Shown: in pieces, positions 1 through 12,642 of the stretch
Numbering within the stretch: position 1 is the first letter of the stretch
Layout of the letters: every line of letters starts with the position of its first letter
Source: Fennellomyces sp. T-0311
Taxonomy: Eukaryota > Mucoromycota > Mucoromycetes > Mucorales > Lichtheimiaceae
Direction: 5' to 3'
Length of the DNA stretch: 64,000 bases
Assembly (NCBI GenBank): GCA_025266875.1
Contig: JALLLT010000026.1
Location: forward strand, 372,001 to 436,000
Notes under the pieces: generated by a model
Told to the model about the DNA's origin: nothing
The model's input: only the letters and a program-made list of their open reading frames with translations
The model's database searches: none
Position numbers and translations under genes: made by a program

Positions 1-70
1 TGGCACAGCCGAAGCCGATCAAGGGCATCTTGTCGCCGGTGCGGTTGAGAGTGATGTATTCAATGGTCAT
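1..70 (-). CDS. Aldo-keto reductase, N-terminal fragment (runs off window)
   Basis: Only the first 23 codons are present, read leftwards from an ATG at 70. The peptide starts MTIEYITLNRTGDKMP and continues LIGFGCA, the N-terminal beta-hairpin and first strand of NADPH-dependent aldo-keto reductases of the xylose reductase / glycerol dehydrogenase group, which reduce aldoses and other carbonyls in the cytosol. The catalytic Asp, Tyr, Lys and His lie outside the window, so the exact substrate cannot be judged. A TATA-like box lies about 70 bases upstream of the start. The family assignment rests on a short but characteristic stretch; the subfamily is a guess. Confidence 0.7.
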   Translation of the reverse strand, partial: MTIEYITLNRTGDKMPLIGFGCA

Positions 71-140
71 GTTGTATTGTGTTGTATGCAAAGATGTGTA
101 TCGAAGTGAAGAAGAGAGGAAGGTAGAATTTGAGGGGGGT

Positions 141-147
141 ATTTATA
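141..147 (-). promoter_or_regulatory. TATA box of the aldo-keto reductase gene
   Basis: On the minus strand this reads TATAAAT, about 70-77 bases upstream of the ATG at 70, in a position normal for a fungal core promoter. No other gene nearby would use it. Confidence 0.55.
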
Positions 148-1215
148 ATTAAGTGGGTCTCGGAAGATGATAGCAGAAAAAAAGAGACTTCTTGACGTCG
201 TCATGGGGATAACATATCCGGCCAATCGCGGCATACTCAAATCTGATTTTCTTTTCCTGGTAGGTCACGCATAATAGTGTGGATCAGACCAGATAAGAGA
301 CAGAAAACCCTCCTCCCCCCCTTCTCTGGGGTCTCTGGGCGAGCGAGTTTATCGATATGTATAGATATGGAAATTGATTTGTGAATTCTACACCTGTTTC
401 TGTTTAACGAGTCAGATTTCTCTCACGACCGATTTCGATTATGCCACCAAACTCAAATTTTTTTTCTGCGCACTTCTTTGATTAGCAGGCCCCCCCTTTT
501 GCCGAACATTGGCGGGTGTGGTCCGGCAGCCAAAGTCCGATCGCAGCCCGGATATGGGTTTTTGGATTGTTAAAATAATTCACCATCGGGGAAAAAAACC
601 GCGCCACGAAACCCCCATATGCACGTTCATACGTTATCGATGTGAAAAAAGAGATACTGCATTTCCGATTTTGACGTGAGTTCCTCTATATGTCATACCG
701 ATGAGGCCCAGATATGTCACTGTCGTCATTTCTCACAACTTTGGAAATCACATGCTTTTAGCAAAGGTAGAAAAAAATCTACAACTCCTTTGAATCCCCT
801 TTCCCCGGATTTGCTCTTTCATCGATAAGAGTGTATTCATGCGGACTTTAACTTTTATTTTTTCTGTTATCATTGTTAAGGGCGTTAAGGCCATCCTGTG
901 CAACCCACTGGCCTTTCCTTTCGGGAGCGGCTCGTGAAATCCATGCGACACTAAAAAAAAAACCGTGCTGGAGTGATCGACGCTCAGCCGCTGGTGGTTC
1001 GCAGTGTTTAAGATAATTTTTATACAAGTAGCAAAAAGCCAGCTTGTCTCGGATTCATAATTGCCAGAAAGACGTGGGTTGGTCGGTCGAGGGCGGGGAT
1101 TACCAGATCAAGGGGCTGAGAGAACGAGTTGCCATGGTTCGCGACTCCAGGTACCCAGCCCCATAATTTTTCGTTTTTGTGTTTTTTTTTTTACTTTATA
1201 TACTGATCCCTTCCA
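148..1215. other. Intergenic region between divergent genes
   Basis: About 1 kb between the aldo-keto reductase (left) and the Opy2-like gene (right). It is rich in A and T runs and has no open frame with coding character. A TATATA stretch at about 1196-1202 is close to the Opy2-like start and may be its core promoter. I see nothing else. Confidence 0.5.
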
Positions 1216-2376
1216 ATGTCGCCATCTGCTGGTAAAGAGTCACCTGAATCTTTCTGACTTTCACAAGCTGACTCCGTTACCATAGTTACTTTGGCACGAC
1301 GGCGATGGCACAAGCGAGGGCAAGAATGCCAGCCAAAGCACTGCAAACCTCAATGCACGCCATCCTGTTCATCTTCCGAGCGATGCATTCTTGATGTGAT
1401 GAAGGAGTGCGGCCAATGTCCCGTTTCGCAGTGTGTCAGCTTGTCCGCACTTGGCGTGTCCTCCACCCAAGTCGGCGGTAGCAGTAATGAACCACAACCA
1501 TCGTCTTCGGGTGGAGATCGAAATGGCTTGATTGTGGGACTAACGACGGGTCTTGTCTTGGGCGCAGTTGTTGTGGTAACGATTGCCGGATTTGTCTATT
1601 TCAAACGGAAGCGACGCACGCAACAGCGACAGATAGAGCTTGAGGAGCGGGTTCCCACCATACCAATCAAACCATTGGGCCCTCCTCCTGCACCCGCTGT
1701 ACTTCCTGCCACAACCACCGCAATGATGAACAATAGCTTCTGGCCAAAGGTACAATAACAAAAAATTGCTTTATTTGGGAATATGACAATTGAACCTTAT
1801 ATTTTTCAGGAAGCTCCACCGCCATCCCCACAATCACCTGTGTTCATGGGCAACACACTGCAAATCCCTCGACTTACAACGACTCCCAGCACTCCTCCAT
1901 CCACCTCGTCAACCACCATTCGTCAGTCCCTGAACTTGTGTCCGTCTACGTCAGCCCCTCCGCTCAACCGCTCCACTTCCGTCAAATTAACCAAATACGA
2001 CCACCGACGTGCCAATGACGACGATGATCTGGATGGCGTCCAATTGCGACGCGCTGTTTCGGTCAAGAAAAAGGAAGGACTTTCGCGGTCAGCATCGCTG
2101 GGATCCAGATCGACAGAAGTAGTTCCGATCGTGTATGCTCGACCCACCATGGTACGAATTAATACAATTACGCGGAAAGAAAATGGCATCACTCGAAAAA
2201 CATCCGTTCGTACTGTTTTATCGACACCCGCAGAGCCTCCTGCCCAGCCCAATGAACGACGACGTACCGAAAGCTGGGCATCGCAACACAGTGTTGCCAA
2301 CAGTTCACATTCGTCTCTAGGTGATGGTGAAATTACAGTCTATTGGGATGTACCGCCTGATAGACAACAACCCTAA
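1216..2376 (+). CDS. Opy2-like single-pass membrane anchor
   Basis: Predicted 348-residue protein from exons 1216-1231, 1286-1749 and 1810-2376; reading phase is continuous across both introns, and the first exon holds only five codons. Residues about 20-60 form a Cys-rich segment with the spacing of the Opy2 extracellular domain (CxPKHCKPQCTPSC followed by CGQCPVSQC). A single transmembrane segment follows (VGLTTGLVLGAVVVVTIAGF) with a stop-transfer KRKRR. The cytoplasmic part is long, Pro/Ser/Thr-rich and low in complexity, ending in a TVYWDVPP motif. In yeast, Opy2 anchors the adaptor Ste50 at the plasma membrane to pass osmotic signals to Ste11 in the HOG pathway. The domain call is good; the signalling role is inferred, since the cytoplasmic Ste50-binding motifs are not obviously conserved. 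Confidence 0.7.
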
Positions 2377-5300
2377 CTCCCACTTGCACGTTCTTACCAA
2401 CCCCAACCCCCTACTTTTCTCTCTCTGTTATATCGATCGTAATTAACCTTTTAACTTATTGTTGTTGTAGATAAAACCGGTTCCTTTCCCGCAATCATTG
2501 TTCTTGTCGATATATTGTTTTGAAATATGTATTATTTTTCCCCTTTTTCATATCATCCAATCATCCTATATTTTATCCACCCTGCAACATCTCGCGTTTT
2601 CCTCCCCTCAATAATCCCTTAATAAATGCCGAAAAACAACACATGGTAATTAAGTAGATCTTTATTATAGTTCTAGCCCTCATCATTTACTTACGTTAAC
2701 AATGACGATCTAGAATGCTGTACGTATCAATACGCATCTCTTTAATTGTTACATGATGTGTTTTGGTAGCATTTCCCACCGCCGTCAACCTTAAAACAAG
2801 TGACACACCCGGAAGCTACGCATTACCTACCAAATGTATTAAACGTGGTATATCTCGTGGAAGATTTGTACGTATCAGCTTTTCTACCAAGAACGATATC
2901 TTTTTGCATGTACAAACAGCACCGTTACACGTTATTGTTTCTCGTGCCCGACACTCCTTGATTCGAAAACCCGTTGTGAAGTAATTTCGCCGCTCGACAT
3001 TTGTAAGCGTTCGGACCCTGTCACCTGTGTGACATTATCTATTGTTGATTGTTACACCGGAAGCAGCCGCCTTGAGGACAGCTCGGAAAAGCTGTGAGAA
3101 TGGGGGTCTTTTTAGTAATACAGAGTTTGGAATTCTCATCGTACCAAAGGAACCCTTTTCTTTTACCACGACGTGGAATGAAAAGATGAAACATACAGTA
3201 TACGTATTATTGCTCTTAAAAAAAAGCGAAATATTTTAATATCGCTATATCAGGAAAGAACTGAATCGCAAAGTGGTGTTGCAGTAAGTCAAAATGAACT
3301 TTGGCCAATGAGCGTCGATAATCCCGCGAAAAAAGAAAAGGCGGTAAAACGATCTTCCTTTAAAAAAAAAGTATTGATAGTTTCTTCCACCAGACGATGG
3401 CAAGCGAGAGCTGATGGCACGATTGATAACATCTTGTAAAGGAAATTCTGAAAAAAAAGATCATGTGAGTAAAAAAATAGTTTTTTTTTCTGTTTTTCTG
3501 TAAAATCGTCGTGCTATACGTCGCGTAAGAACCTTGTTGATCTGGGAAATTCCCGCTTTGCGTGAGAGATTATTCGTATATGGAAGAGTCATGGCGGTAT
3601 CATTCCTGTCGATACCATGTTGTACAGAAAGAAGAATACCGAATTATTGCCAAGCACGGAATGCTCAGGTGGGCTTCCTATGTACTTTAGATCGATATCG
3701 GCGACCACGATGTGGGCCAAGTACATGGAGACTAGCGTGTTATTGAAAATAATTTCCTACATAGTTATCTGAATTGCGCTGTAGTCATTAGTTCCAAATT
3801 CGATTGAGCTGCTTTGGTTATATCGAAGGCTGGCGCCAAATACGAGACTCTCCTTATATTCACGTACTGAATGTAACTGGCTATAGTCGATGGATAATGA
3901 TGGCGTACAAATCAAAGTTCCGACACTGCCAAATTGAGGATATCTTGAAGGTTTATCGATAGGCAAATCTCTCTCCACATTTTTCTCAAAAGCGGAACCA
4001 AGGTTGATAGGTAAACGGATGAGCTTTTCCGATAATGCTAATCGATGAACGACAACTTTTACGATTAGATCATGCTTAATTGGCTCTTGAACAAATACGT
4101 TTATATCGATTAAGCAAGTCCGCTTGACGCTCGCTTACGACAAAAAAAAATAACATTCCGATTTATCTTACCTACTCTCTTCACACGTTACCATGAGAAA
4201 GAAAAAAAATCGTCCCCGATCATATTCCGATCGCGGCCCGAATATATTTTTTTTCTGTTACAAAAGTAGTTACTCGCTCAAGCAAGCATGCCCATCGATT
4301 CAATTTTGCGCTTTTGACTGCTTAATTGATGGTACAGATGGAAATAAGTGTAAATATGGTTGATATGCGTTGATTATGGCTTATTATAGACACCATGACG
4401 TGCGAAGACAAAATGCAAATTTTCTGTAAAAAAAAAAGCCAGGTATATCTCACTGCGCTATTTTGCATCAGCTGACAGTGCGCATAAAAACGTCATAGAG
4501 TTCTAATTGAATGATGCCAGATCGCTGATCCTATCTGATGAAAACAGTTCCAAAAATAAACTTGATAAAAGAAAATTGAGCAAGTTATTATGTCAACAAC
4601 AAAAAATAAATAACATAATTTTCTGTTGTTTTTTTCTTTTTTTAAAAAAAAAGCTCGCTACTTTCTATAGTTACATGGGGAAGAAAAAAAAGGAGTAATT
4701 CACGAAGTTCAGCGTAATAAATTAAATCATTGCTTGTTTATAAAGCTGTACCATCGATGAATATACCATTATCAAAGAATATATCGGTCTGAAAGATTCT
4801 GTAAATAAGGGAGTGGGGCGTTGCAGTAAGCAAAGCATGTGATCTGCGCATGAACATCTAATGATCAATTAAACACACTGGTCCTCGAGTGGTGGTGCGA
4901 AGTTGCAGTTTTTTCATCACTTATCAAAATAATCTGTCATCAAAGTAATCTGTCGTCAAAGGATACATTCATTGGGTTTTTTTTATGCAGCTGCGTCTCG
5001 ATTCTCGAATAAGATATACGCTAGATTATCTGCACAAAGCTTCATATGGAACTTTCCAGAAACAAATGATAACCTGTGATAGTTTGGTGCCTGTGTAGCA
5101 AAAACTTCATCTGTCTTTTTTTAATCGTTATTTTGATTAGTAAATGAGTGGACATTTAACGCAATTACTCTGTGATAGCGATACCGATAGTTTCAGTGGG
5201 TAGGCTTATTAAGGTTTTGGGCACGTATTATCGGCGTCACCATCAACATTTGGAAAGAGCGGGTGATGAAAGTTACGATTAGCATTAAAAGCTTGTTGAG

Positions 5301-8300
5301 CATTAAGTGATAGTTAAATAGGAATCCATGCTAGTTGTATTAAATGGCACGAATTTTAAAAATGTAGCGATAGAAAATAAAAAATCTGTGGTGGAAATAT
5401 AGTTACGAAGGTAATCATTTCACTTCCTGTGGTACTGATGGAGGAATCTTTACTGTATCTTCGCCTTTTACTAGTATCGAGCATCTTGATCGAACCGATT
5501 ACATATTATGCTAAAGCAGCGGAATCCGATAACCCACTGGTTACGTAGAATGTCACTGGGGTCAAGAGTCGTAATTATCGGACGCAATAAGCATACAAAA
5601 AAAGTAAGGATAATACGATACCATGCATATAATGCAAATAGCTTTTGCATACCAGGGTATGATCAATATCGGTGTTTGATGTGCACTGATAGAAAAATGG
5701 CATAGGACGGAACGTCTTTCTATTTGAGTTTCCCCAGTCCTAGAATGATTTGATCCAAACAGCATTGCATAATTTTCGTATGACACCCAAGCACTTTATG
5801 TGAGCATCTGGGAGATCCAGTCTGTACGTATTACACTCAACCTCAAAAGGATACCTGTGAATTTTGATCCACTATACATGCTAGAGTACAAGTTCACACA
5901 ACGAACCGTTAATTCTATTACTTCATTACTCGATCACATTACCTTGAAATATAGGGCAGTGCCTCTTTTTTACCACTGGACATGTTAAATTTTACCTAGC
6001 TCTTCCCCAGGCATCGTTCAAACTGCTGATGTGTTTGTTGGCATTACTTGTGATGTATGTAATTCAAACCTATGGCATACCGCTCGCGACAGAGGTTTCT
6101 ACAAGTCATATAGTCATTTATTATTGTATACTGTTGTACTGACTCGACAAAGGTAATGTATCCCAGCATAAATGGCAAGGCAATACTTTATCTACGATAT
6201 TGATATGCTCAATCTAGTATATAGATCTTATTTGTACAGCTATAAAATTAAGGATCATAGCTACCAAAAATGCATGTGCTCAAAAGCGAGTCAAGCATAT
6301 AAAAGAAGTTTGTTCACTCTGCAAACCCGTTACCTGAAATGTCGCATGCGTATACTGGAGTGATGTCTCACCAAAAATTATTATATTATGAGCAGTGATG
6401 CTGTTTTCTTCTGTAGTGCCTCTTCGTAACTGAGCAACCGCTTTAGTCTGACCTTTACCAATTAAAGTCCCCTTTATATCGTTATACTCCTTCACGACAC
6501 CCTAAGGACATATTAAAAAGCTGTATATGGGACGATCAATGAAACTGATTATAGATGGTATCTTAGCAAGTAAGTCAGCGAGAACAACTTATTCGTTACT
6601 GATAGTGGCTGCTTACGTCGTACACAACGAAGGATTGGGAGCTTAAATGGTGTAATTGTGATAGAAAACTTTGATTTTTAATACCTATGTACTCGTACAG
6701 TTTCTAGTTACGTTCAGTAATGAATGATACTTAGCCAATACCTTTTGCTGACAATCTGATAATAAAGTTAACACGAACAAAACCAAAATATCGCTAATGA
6801 TGATAAACGGGATTTCAGTCAGCAAGTTGCTTCTGGGGTATCGCGTGAAAGCTATCAGGAAAGCGAATAATGTCATGCTTAGTACTTTTCCAAAAGAGCT
6901 GTGTGTTCCAATGGTTAAAATATGCTAGTATTTAACTTACCAATACTATCCAATTTATTCAGGTCCTTAATTTGCACACTCTTCGATGATATTAGATATG
7001 CGGATAGCATATGCCCCGAATATAGTTTTGAGGTCGATTTCTGGGAAATGTAACTGGAAAATGCAATTATATGCATCTCATTAAATAATTCTCTAGCCCT
7101 GGAGTCGAAAGTCGTATAACCGAGCTCACAAAGATTACATCGCCTTTGATAATATATATAGTCACATGTTAAGTGAGTCATTTAAAAAGTGCAGGCAACA
7201 CGTTCAAATTCTTTGATGCAAGGTAATCGCAAAGCGTCTTTTCAACTATGTAAGCGATGCTAATGAGTGTGTTGAATGCGCAATGAGAAACATATAACAA
7301 CGTTTGCGACGATATACCGCTTGATTATATGATCGATTGGCTATCTTTTTTCTTCAAAGCACGATAGCACATGCTTGACTGTTTCCAAACTATTTTATGT
7401 AGGATTTCGATGTACTCACAAGGATCACCCAGTAAAACGAACAAAATGGAAGCTCGTTGACAATTGCTCCGATTCATCATACGATCCCTGCAAGAAACGG
7501 ATATTACAGCAAGAAAGCGTAAATTGAGATATACTTTCGGGATACATACAAGTGACTAAGTACCAACTGATACGTAGCATTGATGTTCAAGTACTTGAGC
7601 CAGAGAAGAGCCGGTCCAAAAACGATGACAAAAAGGTAGGATAATTTGCCTATGTCACGATGACTTTTGATTATGAAACTACGCCAAAGCAATCCCTTTT
7701 CAATGACAGTTTTGGTGACGAGGAGATTTTTATTATTGGTGCACTAATTGGAGGGGAGTGGTGACATATATTCAGGGAGCAATAGTTCTCTAAGTTATCT
7801 TCGAGGCCTTATGTGTACACTTTTTGTAATATATCTAATTTACTATGCAGTAGATTGATTCGTGCCTCTGTCAATGTTCTACTTGCTCAGAAACCGTCAC
7901 GACTTTCGGTTTTTCCCGGAACATTTGAGGCAATGATAACAATGCGTGCAAGCAGAACCAGACCTTTTTCTAGGTGAATATACTATACTATAGTATACTA
8001 GCCATTTTTACTAGTCACACTTATTGACGAGCGCCAGAAAGTGCCTCGTGTTTCATTCGCAACGAGCTCGGAATCCTAGGTGCAAAAGGTACACTGTTGA
8101 GTCATTTGATGCGCTAACGCATCGTAGTGAATCAAGTAGTAGTTAAAGGTGTGAGATACGTTTATGTTACACGTCATTGTTCTCAGAAATGACTACTTTC
8201 GCTTTATTATTTTCAAGGCGTGGGCACGTACACCAAGGAACTTTTTTCTTCGTTCGGATTGTCGTTAATGTTCAAGGGATGAAGTCCTCATCAAACCGTT

Positions 8301-9767
8301 GAAAGGTGCAATATTAAACTGAGAATGAACCAGTGACATGCTGAAATTTGTAATACAGGCATTAAATCGGATCTTATCCTGATACGGATTTGGCACGGCG
8401 GAACATGACTTCCGGATGAAACCGGTGACATCGAGAAAGGAACGTTGACAGGACTTTGAAACGCGCAAAAGCCATGAAGGAGATAGCCATGTGCCAGATA
8501 ACACAAAGCTGCAACGAGATGAACACCGCTATCAACTGAAGCACGTTATGAAAAGGTATGTAAGCCAAAGGAGAACCCAAAATTACCACTTTTCTAAGCA
8601 GCCAGGAGTGAGGAGTACTAGAAAGTCTCTTTCTATTCATCGATGCTTATTACGCAAAAAAAGACTTACTTTAGCCAAGACTAGATCACACTTGGCCGTG
8701 AAGATCCGGCGGGATATAAAAGTTATTTCTAACAGCATTACCAACTCCTATTTTTTTATGAATATCAGATAAACACCAGTAAGCATTAATACATATTCTA
8801 CGGCTTCTATTACTTCGTACAATGTTATATGTCATTGCTAATATACGCGAACTAGACGTCTATGATATGATTCAGAAGATAAAAATAACCAGCATAAGCA
8901 CTACCCAAAAAGTAGATCACGCAATTGCTTTATTTGGAGTATTTAAAAAAAGGAGCTGAAACAATGGGCGGGATGAAAATCGAATCGAAATTCGAAAAGT
9001 GCGGTTAAAGGTTAGCCCTCCGACTCTTTAGGATCAAGGGTGATAACGTTTGGTTCGGCAATGCCTATATCCTAAATGTAAAACTGTTTTGAATAAGCTG
9101 ATAAGCCAGTAAAAAATGTCAGGCAACAAGTATCTGCATGGATAAGCATGAGCGCTTCTCAGCAAGTTAAAAACACCGAACACGCATAGAACAAAGACTT
9201 TCCACTGTTCGTGGGAATTTTTTTATTAAAAGTGTCAAAAGCTGTAGCTTCTGTTCCTTCTTTCTCTTACTCTCTACACATTGTCAATCAGCTACTATTT
9301 TACCTTCTTCAACATCCACGGCACCAATTTTCATGTAGTATCGATCGATTTTGTAAGTATGCAGGGTCGGCGAACCTGGCTAAACGATATTTTTCCAAGC
9401 CACCCTGTGTACACCCTGATTCCGTGGAATGCAAACACCGGGAAAGAAATTTCTTAGTGATAGCGTATCCAGCTTTATCACACCGCCATCATCGGAATGC
9501 ATCGTATCAATATTCGCACCTGTACAGACGACTGGGATTGCTCCTGCTCCCATGTCTAGTGCATATTGATGTTATTTAGGTGACCCGTGATCAGTGTCAA
9601 AAGCTTGTAGATCAACGGTGGAATAACTGTTATCCGGCGGAACGGAAATTTCTGTGCACACTTCTTTAACTTGTTCGGATATGATTATTGCCAATCCTCG
9701 TAATATCTGATGTTTACTGTGCACGAGCCCGCTCCGATTTTTCGGATAACCGTTTCCGCGGTTCGAC
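2377..9767. other. AT-rich gene-poor stretch, 7.4 kb
   Basis: No gene that I can assign. The stretch has many short A and T runs and only short open frames, most without a plausible start or splice sites. Some minus-strand open stretches between about 5.5 and 8.7 kb have hydrophobic segments (for example at 6685-6876, 7504-7692 and 8374-8640), which could be exons of a decayed membrane protein, but I could not join them with consistent splice phase, and overlapping frames are equally open. A small palindromic AT cluster lies near 7978-8000. I see no tRNA, LTR or terminal inverted repeat here. Confidence 0.4.
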
Positions 9768-9776
9768 CTATATAAA
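9768..9776 (+). promoter_or_regulatory. TATA box of the 83-residue gene
   Basis: CTATATAAA, about 85-93 bases upstream of the ATG at 9861. The leader between them is a C/T/A-rich tract with repeated CTTCACTACT-like units, typical of a strongly transcribed fungal leader. Confidence 0.65.
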
Positions 9777-9860
9777 CCCTTCCCCTTCACTACCAGACCT
9801 CACTTCACTACTTCACATCACATCACTACTTCTTCACATTACTTCACTACTCCATATACC

Positions 9861-10112
9861 ATGGTCTCTCTACGATTCTTCAAATTCTTCCATCACAAGA
9901 ACGTCCAGCCTGTTGATGAAGATGACTCTACCCACGACCAGAAGAAGAAGCCAGTATTCAAGCAAAGCGCAGCCATGCAAAAATTCTTGAACGATCCCAT
10001 GCGCAACACACGAGTTCCTGACACCATTGGCCACTTTTACGATCCTATGAGCATACAACATAACGGCCACCTCGTCACAATGAGCTATGATGTTACCAAT
10101 ACTGGCGCATAA
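9861..10112 (+). CDS. Small hypothetical protein, 83 residues
   Basis: Intronless frame with an ATG in good context (ACCATGG) below a clear TATA box. The protein has no signal peptide or membrane segment. It is basic and aromatic at the N-terminus (RFFKFFHHKN), has an acidic patch (DEDD), a lysine run, and a C-terminal half with the look of a folded short domain (VPDTIGHFYDPMSIQHNGH). I do not recognise the family. The promoter, the short pyrimidine-rich leader and the compact frame make a real, well-expressed gene likely. It stands alone, with the Vac1-like gene starting 285 bases downstream on the same strand. An AATAAA-like signal follows at about 10225. Confidence 0.6.
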   Translation: MVSLRFFKFFHHKNVQPVDEDDSTHDQKKKPVFKQSAAMQKFLNDPMRNTRVPDTIGHFYDPMSIQHNGHLVTMSYDVTNTGA

Positions 10113-10397
10113 ACGAATGAAATCAAGATTCGTCCGCTTATGATACCCCCATTTCATACTCTTCATCCTGCATGCATCTTCATCATCTTATATTACATTA
10201 TTATACTTGCATGAATTACTTGATAATAAACTGAACTATCTGATAAAATCATTCAAATGTGTGCTTGTCAGCCACGCGGTTAGCCGCTGACCAAACCACC
10301 TGTTGCACAACAACAGCGGGCCTTGTTTTAAGCAGTTACTCCGAATTTTGCATTGTGCAGGCTTCTTTTTCAGTTGAAGCCCTCCAATGAACATACA

Positions 10398-12642
10398 ATG
10401 ACGAGCGTGCAACGATCGCCAGGATACAACTACGAAGACTATGTGCCAGTTCAAAATATCGTCTGCCCTATCTGTGACATTCCATGTCAATCTTTACAAG
10501 CGTTGAATGTGGCAAGTATTCAAGCCGTTATCTTTGTGTTGTGCTGAGCAGTGGCATTGACTCGTAAAATCTGCTATAGCATCTCGACGCAGCACACACA
10601 GAAGAAGATACCACTGGAGCGCTGCTTTCCTGGTTTCGCACAGCACATAAAAAAGTACAAACAACGCTTGGCTCGTCATCGTCCTTATCCGTTTCGCCTC
10701 GCAGCCCACCATCGAGCAGTAGTGGCAATGCCGTTGAGCGTTCACTGAAGCAATTCATTGACCCTGCCTTCAGCAGTCTGAGCAATCTTAACTTGGGCAA
10801 CAGTAACCCTGTTTTCTTTGCCTCGGACCAAGATAGACAAAACGAATTCGTTACTCGGGAACACTGGCAACACGAAGGAAATCATGATGTGTGTGCGTTA
10901 CCGGGGTGTGGGAAACGGGCAGGAAGGCAGCATTGTCGCCAGTATGTATTGGGATAGTAGGCAATTGTGCATGCAATTGTGCTCAACGGTCTTACTGTAG
11001 ATGTGGCAAGTTGTTTTGCGATCCACACATGCAGTATGAAATCAAGCTGGATGCTCACGCAAGGCACGATCCGGAGAACGGAGTATGGTGCCGAGTATGT
11101 CGTGGATGTTACATCAACCGGCCCGGTTACATGGAGAATCGTGGTGTGACGCGAAGCTTGACAACCATGTTTCTCAAGAAGCGATCCAAAACTATTGACC
11201 GTGTCCATCTTGAAAGCAATCGATTGGAAAAGCGTCTGGAAAAGGTATATCCCAGTGATCTTCATCCAAAAAACAATAACCTGATTCCGCTCCTTTTAAG
11301 CTTGCACGAATCCATCACTATACGGACACTGGCATCAGTCCTAAACCAAAGAGCAACAGCCCCAGCCCATCGCTTGCGAGTCTGTCGCTCGATCGCACCG
11401 AGTCAACCTCATCGAAAGATAGCCTTGGCAGTGTCATGTCGCCAAGGTCCGGGTTTGTTTCAAATGGCAATAGCATTCTCAGCATGAAGCTCAAGTATCG
11501 AGGTAAAAATTGCCCTGGAAGCGGCCATGTTGTGATACTAACGCGATGGTTTCTATCACAGACGGGGAACAAAGTGTGACAAAGTGGGAGGACGACAAAT
11601 CGGTGACACATTGCCCACTATGCTCGTAAGTATGATACATCAGAAGCAATGGGATTAGATATTGACAAGAGGTTTTTGTGGTGTAGGAGCACATTCACTA
11701 TAACAAACCGGAAGCATCACTGTCGGTTATGTGGTCGCATTGTCTGTGGCAACATTAGATGCTCCAAAATGATACCATTATTTTTAAACATGTCATCAGG
11801 TAAAAATTCGGTCTGTGGTTGTAGCGTCCAATCGCATTTATGTTAATTGGCGGTATTCTAGACACATTCGATGAAGAGCCAGTAGGTGACACCCGTGCAT
11901 GTCGTGACTGCCAGCGCTCTGTGTTTAGGTAATATATTCGTGTGGACGGATTGGAACAGAAAAGCCTGACTGCATTGTAGACGAAAAATATGTCATGAAG
12001 AAGCTCTTCATCCGATGCCCATTGTACAGTTATACCATCAATTAACGCGTACTCGACAAAAGATCGAGAAACTGCTCCCAAGATTCCATGACGTTATCGT
12101 CTTAATAGGGTCAGTGTATAGTTTATCCATCCATCGCCTTCTGTCTGACCACATTTTTGTATTCCGCCAGGAAAGAGAAAATTACCAAGCAGTCCAAACA
12201 AACGTACCAGATGGCTGCCACTATTCGCAAGTCATTATTGGACAGTTTTGCACTATACGACACTCTGGCAAAAAGCATCAAAGCATTGCCAGCGCGCAGT
12301 CCTTCTTTCCGACGACTGCAAGCCAACGTATGCACAGCTGCAAACATGTACCTGCAGCAGAATATGCTACCGCTCCAAATGCTTCCGCGTATCCTAAAAC
12401 CTGAAAAGAATGGATCTCCTAATGGAAAACCTGTGAATGGAAACTCGGCACCATCACGAAAACGAAGTGATCTTCAAGTACAACTTCAAACGTTCCAAGA
12501 GCAGGAGAAACTGGTTGAAGGGTTTATACGGGATGCTCAGAACGCTCGCAAGTTTGACGATGTCAAAACGCTCAAGATGAGCTTGGCCGAGCTGCATGAT
12601 GAGATATCACAAATTCAATCCGAGCTATTAAATGCAGAATAA
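10398..12642 (+). CDS. VAC1: Vac1/Pep7 (rabenosyn-like) double FYVE-finger protein
   Basis: Ten exons give 589 residues: 10398-10515, 10552-10563, 10593-10941, 11001-11244, 11301-11502, 11562-11625, 11687-11799, 11862-11928, 11981-12109, 12171-12642; phase is continuous, but the first two junctions are least certain. Order: N-terminal C2H2-like finger (CPICDIPC), a conserved GALLSWFRTAHKKVQ helix, a first FYVE finger (CALPGCGKRAGRQHCRQCG then CRVCRGC), a Ser/Pro linker, a second FYVE finger with the PtdIns3P-binding RKHHCRLCG motif, a helical region, and a C-terminal coiled coil that matches the Rab-binding end of rabenosyn. Family members bind PtdIns3P on endosomes, Rab5/Vps21 and the syntaxin/Vps45 machinery, tethering Golgi-derived vesicles bound for the vacuole. 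Identity is based on domain order and is strong. Confidence 0.85.

Noticed and set aside
748..951. 67-codon minus-strand frame
   Set aside because: No domain, no start context, in a T/A-run region; chance frame.
9211..9579. 122-codon plus-strand frame upstream of the small gene
   Set aside because: Begins at a GTG, has no domain and covers the promoter area of the 9861 gene.
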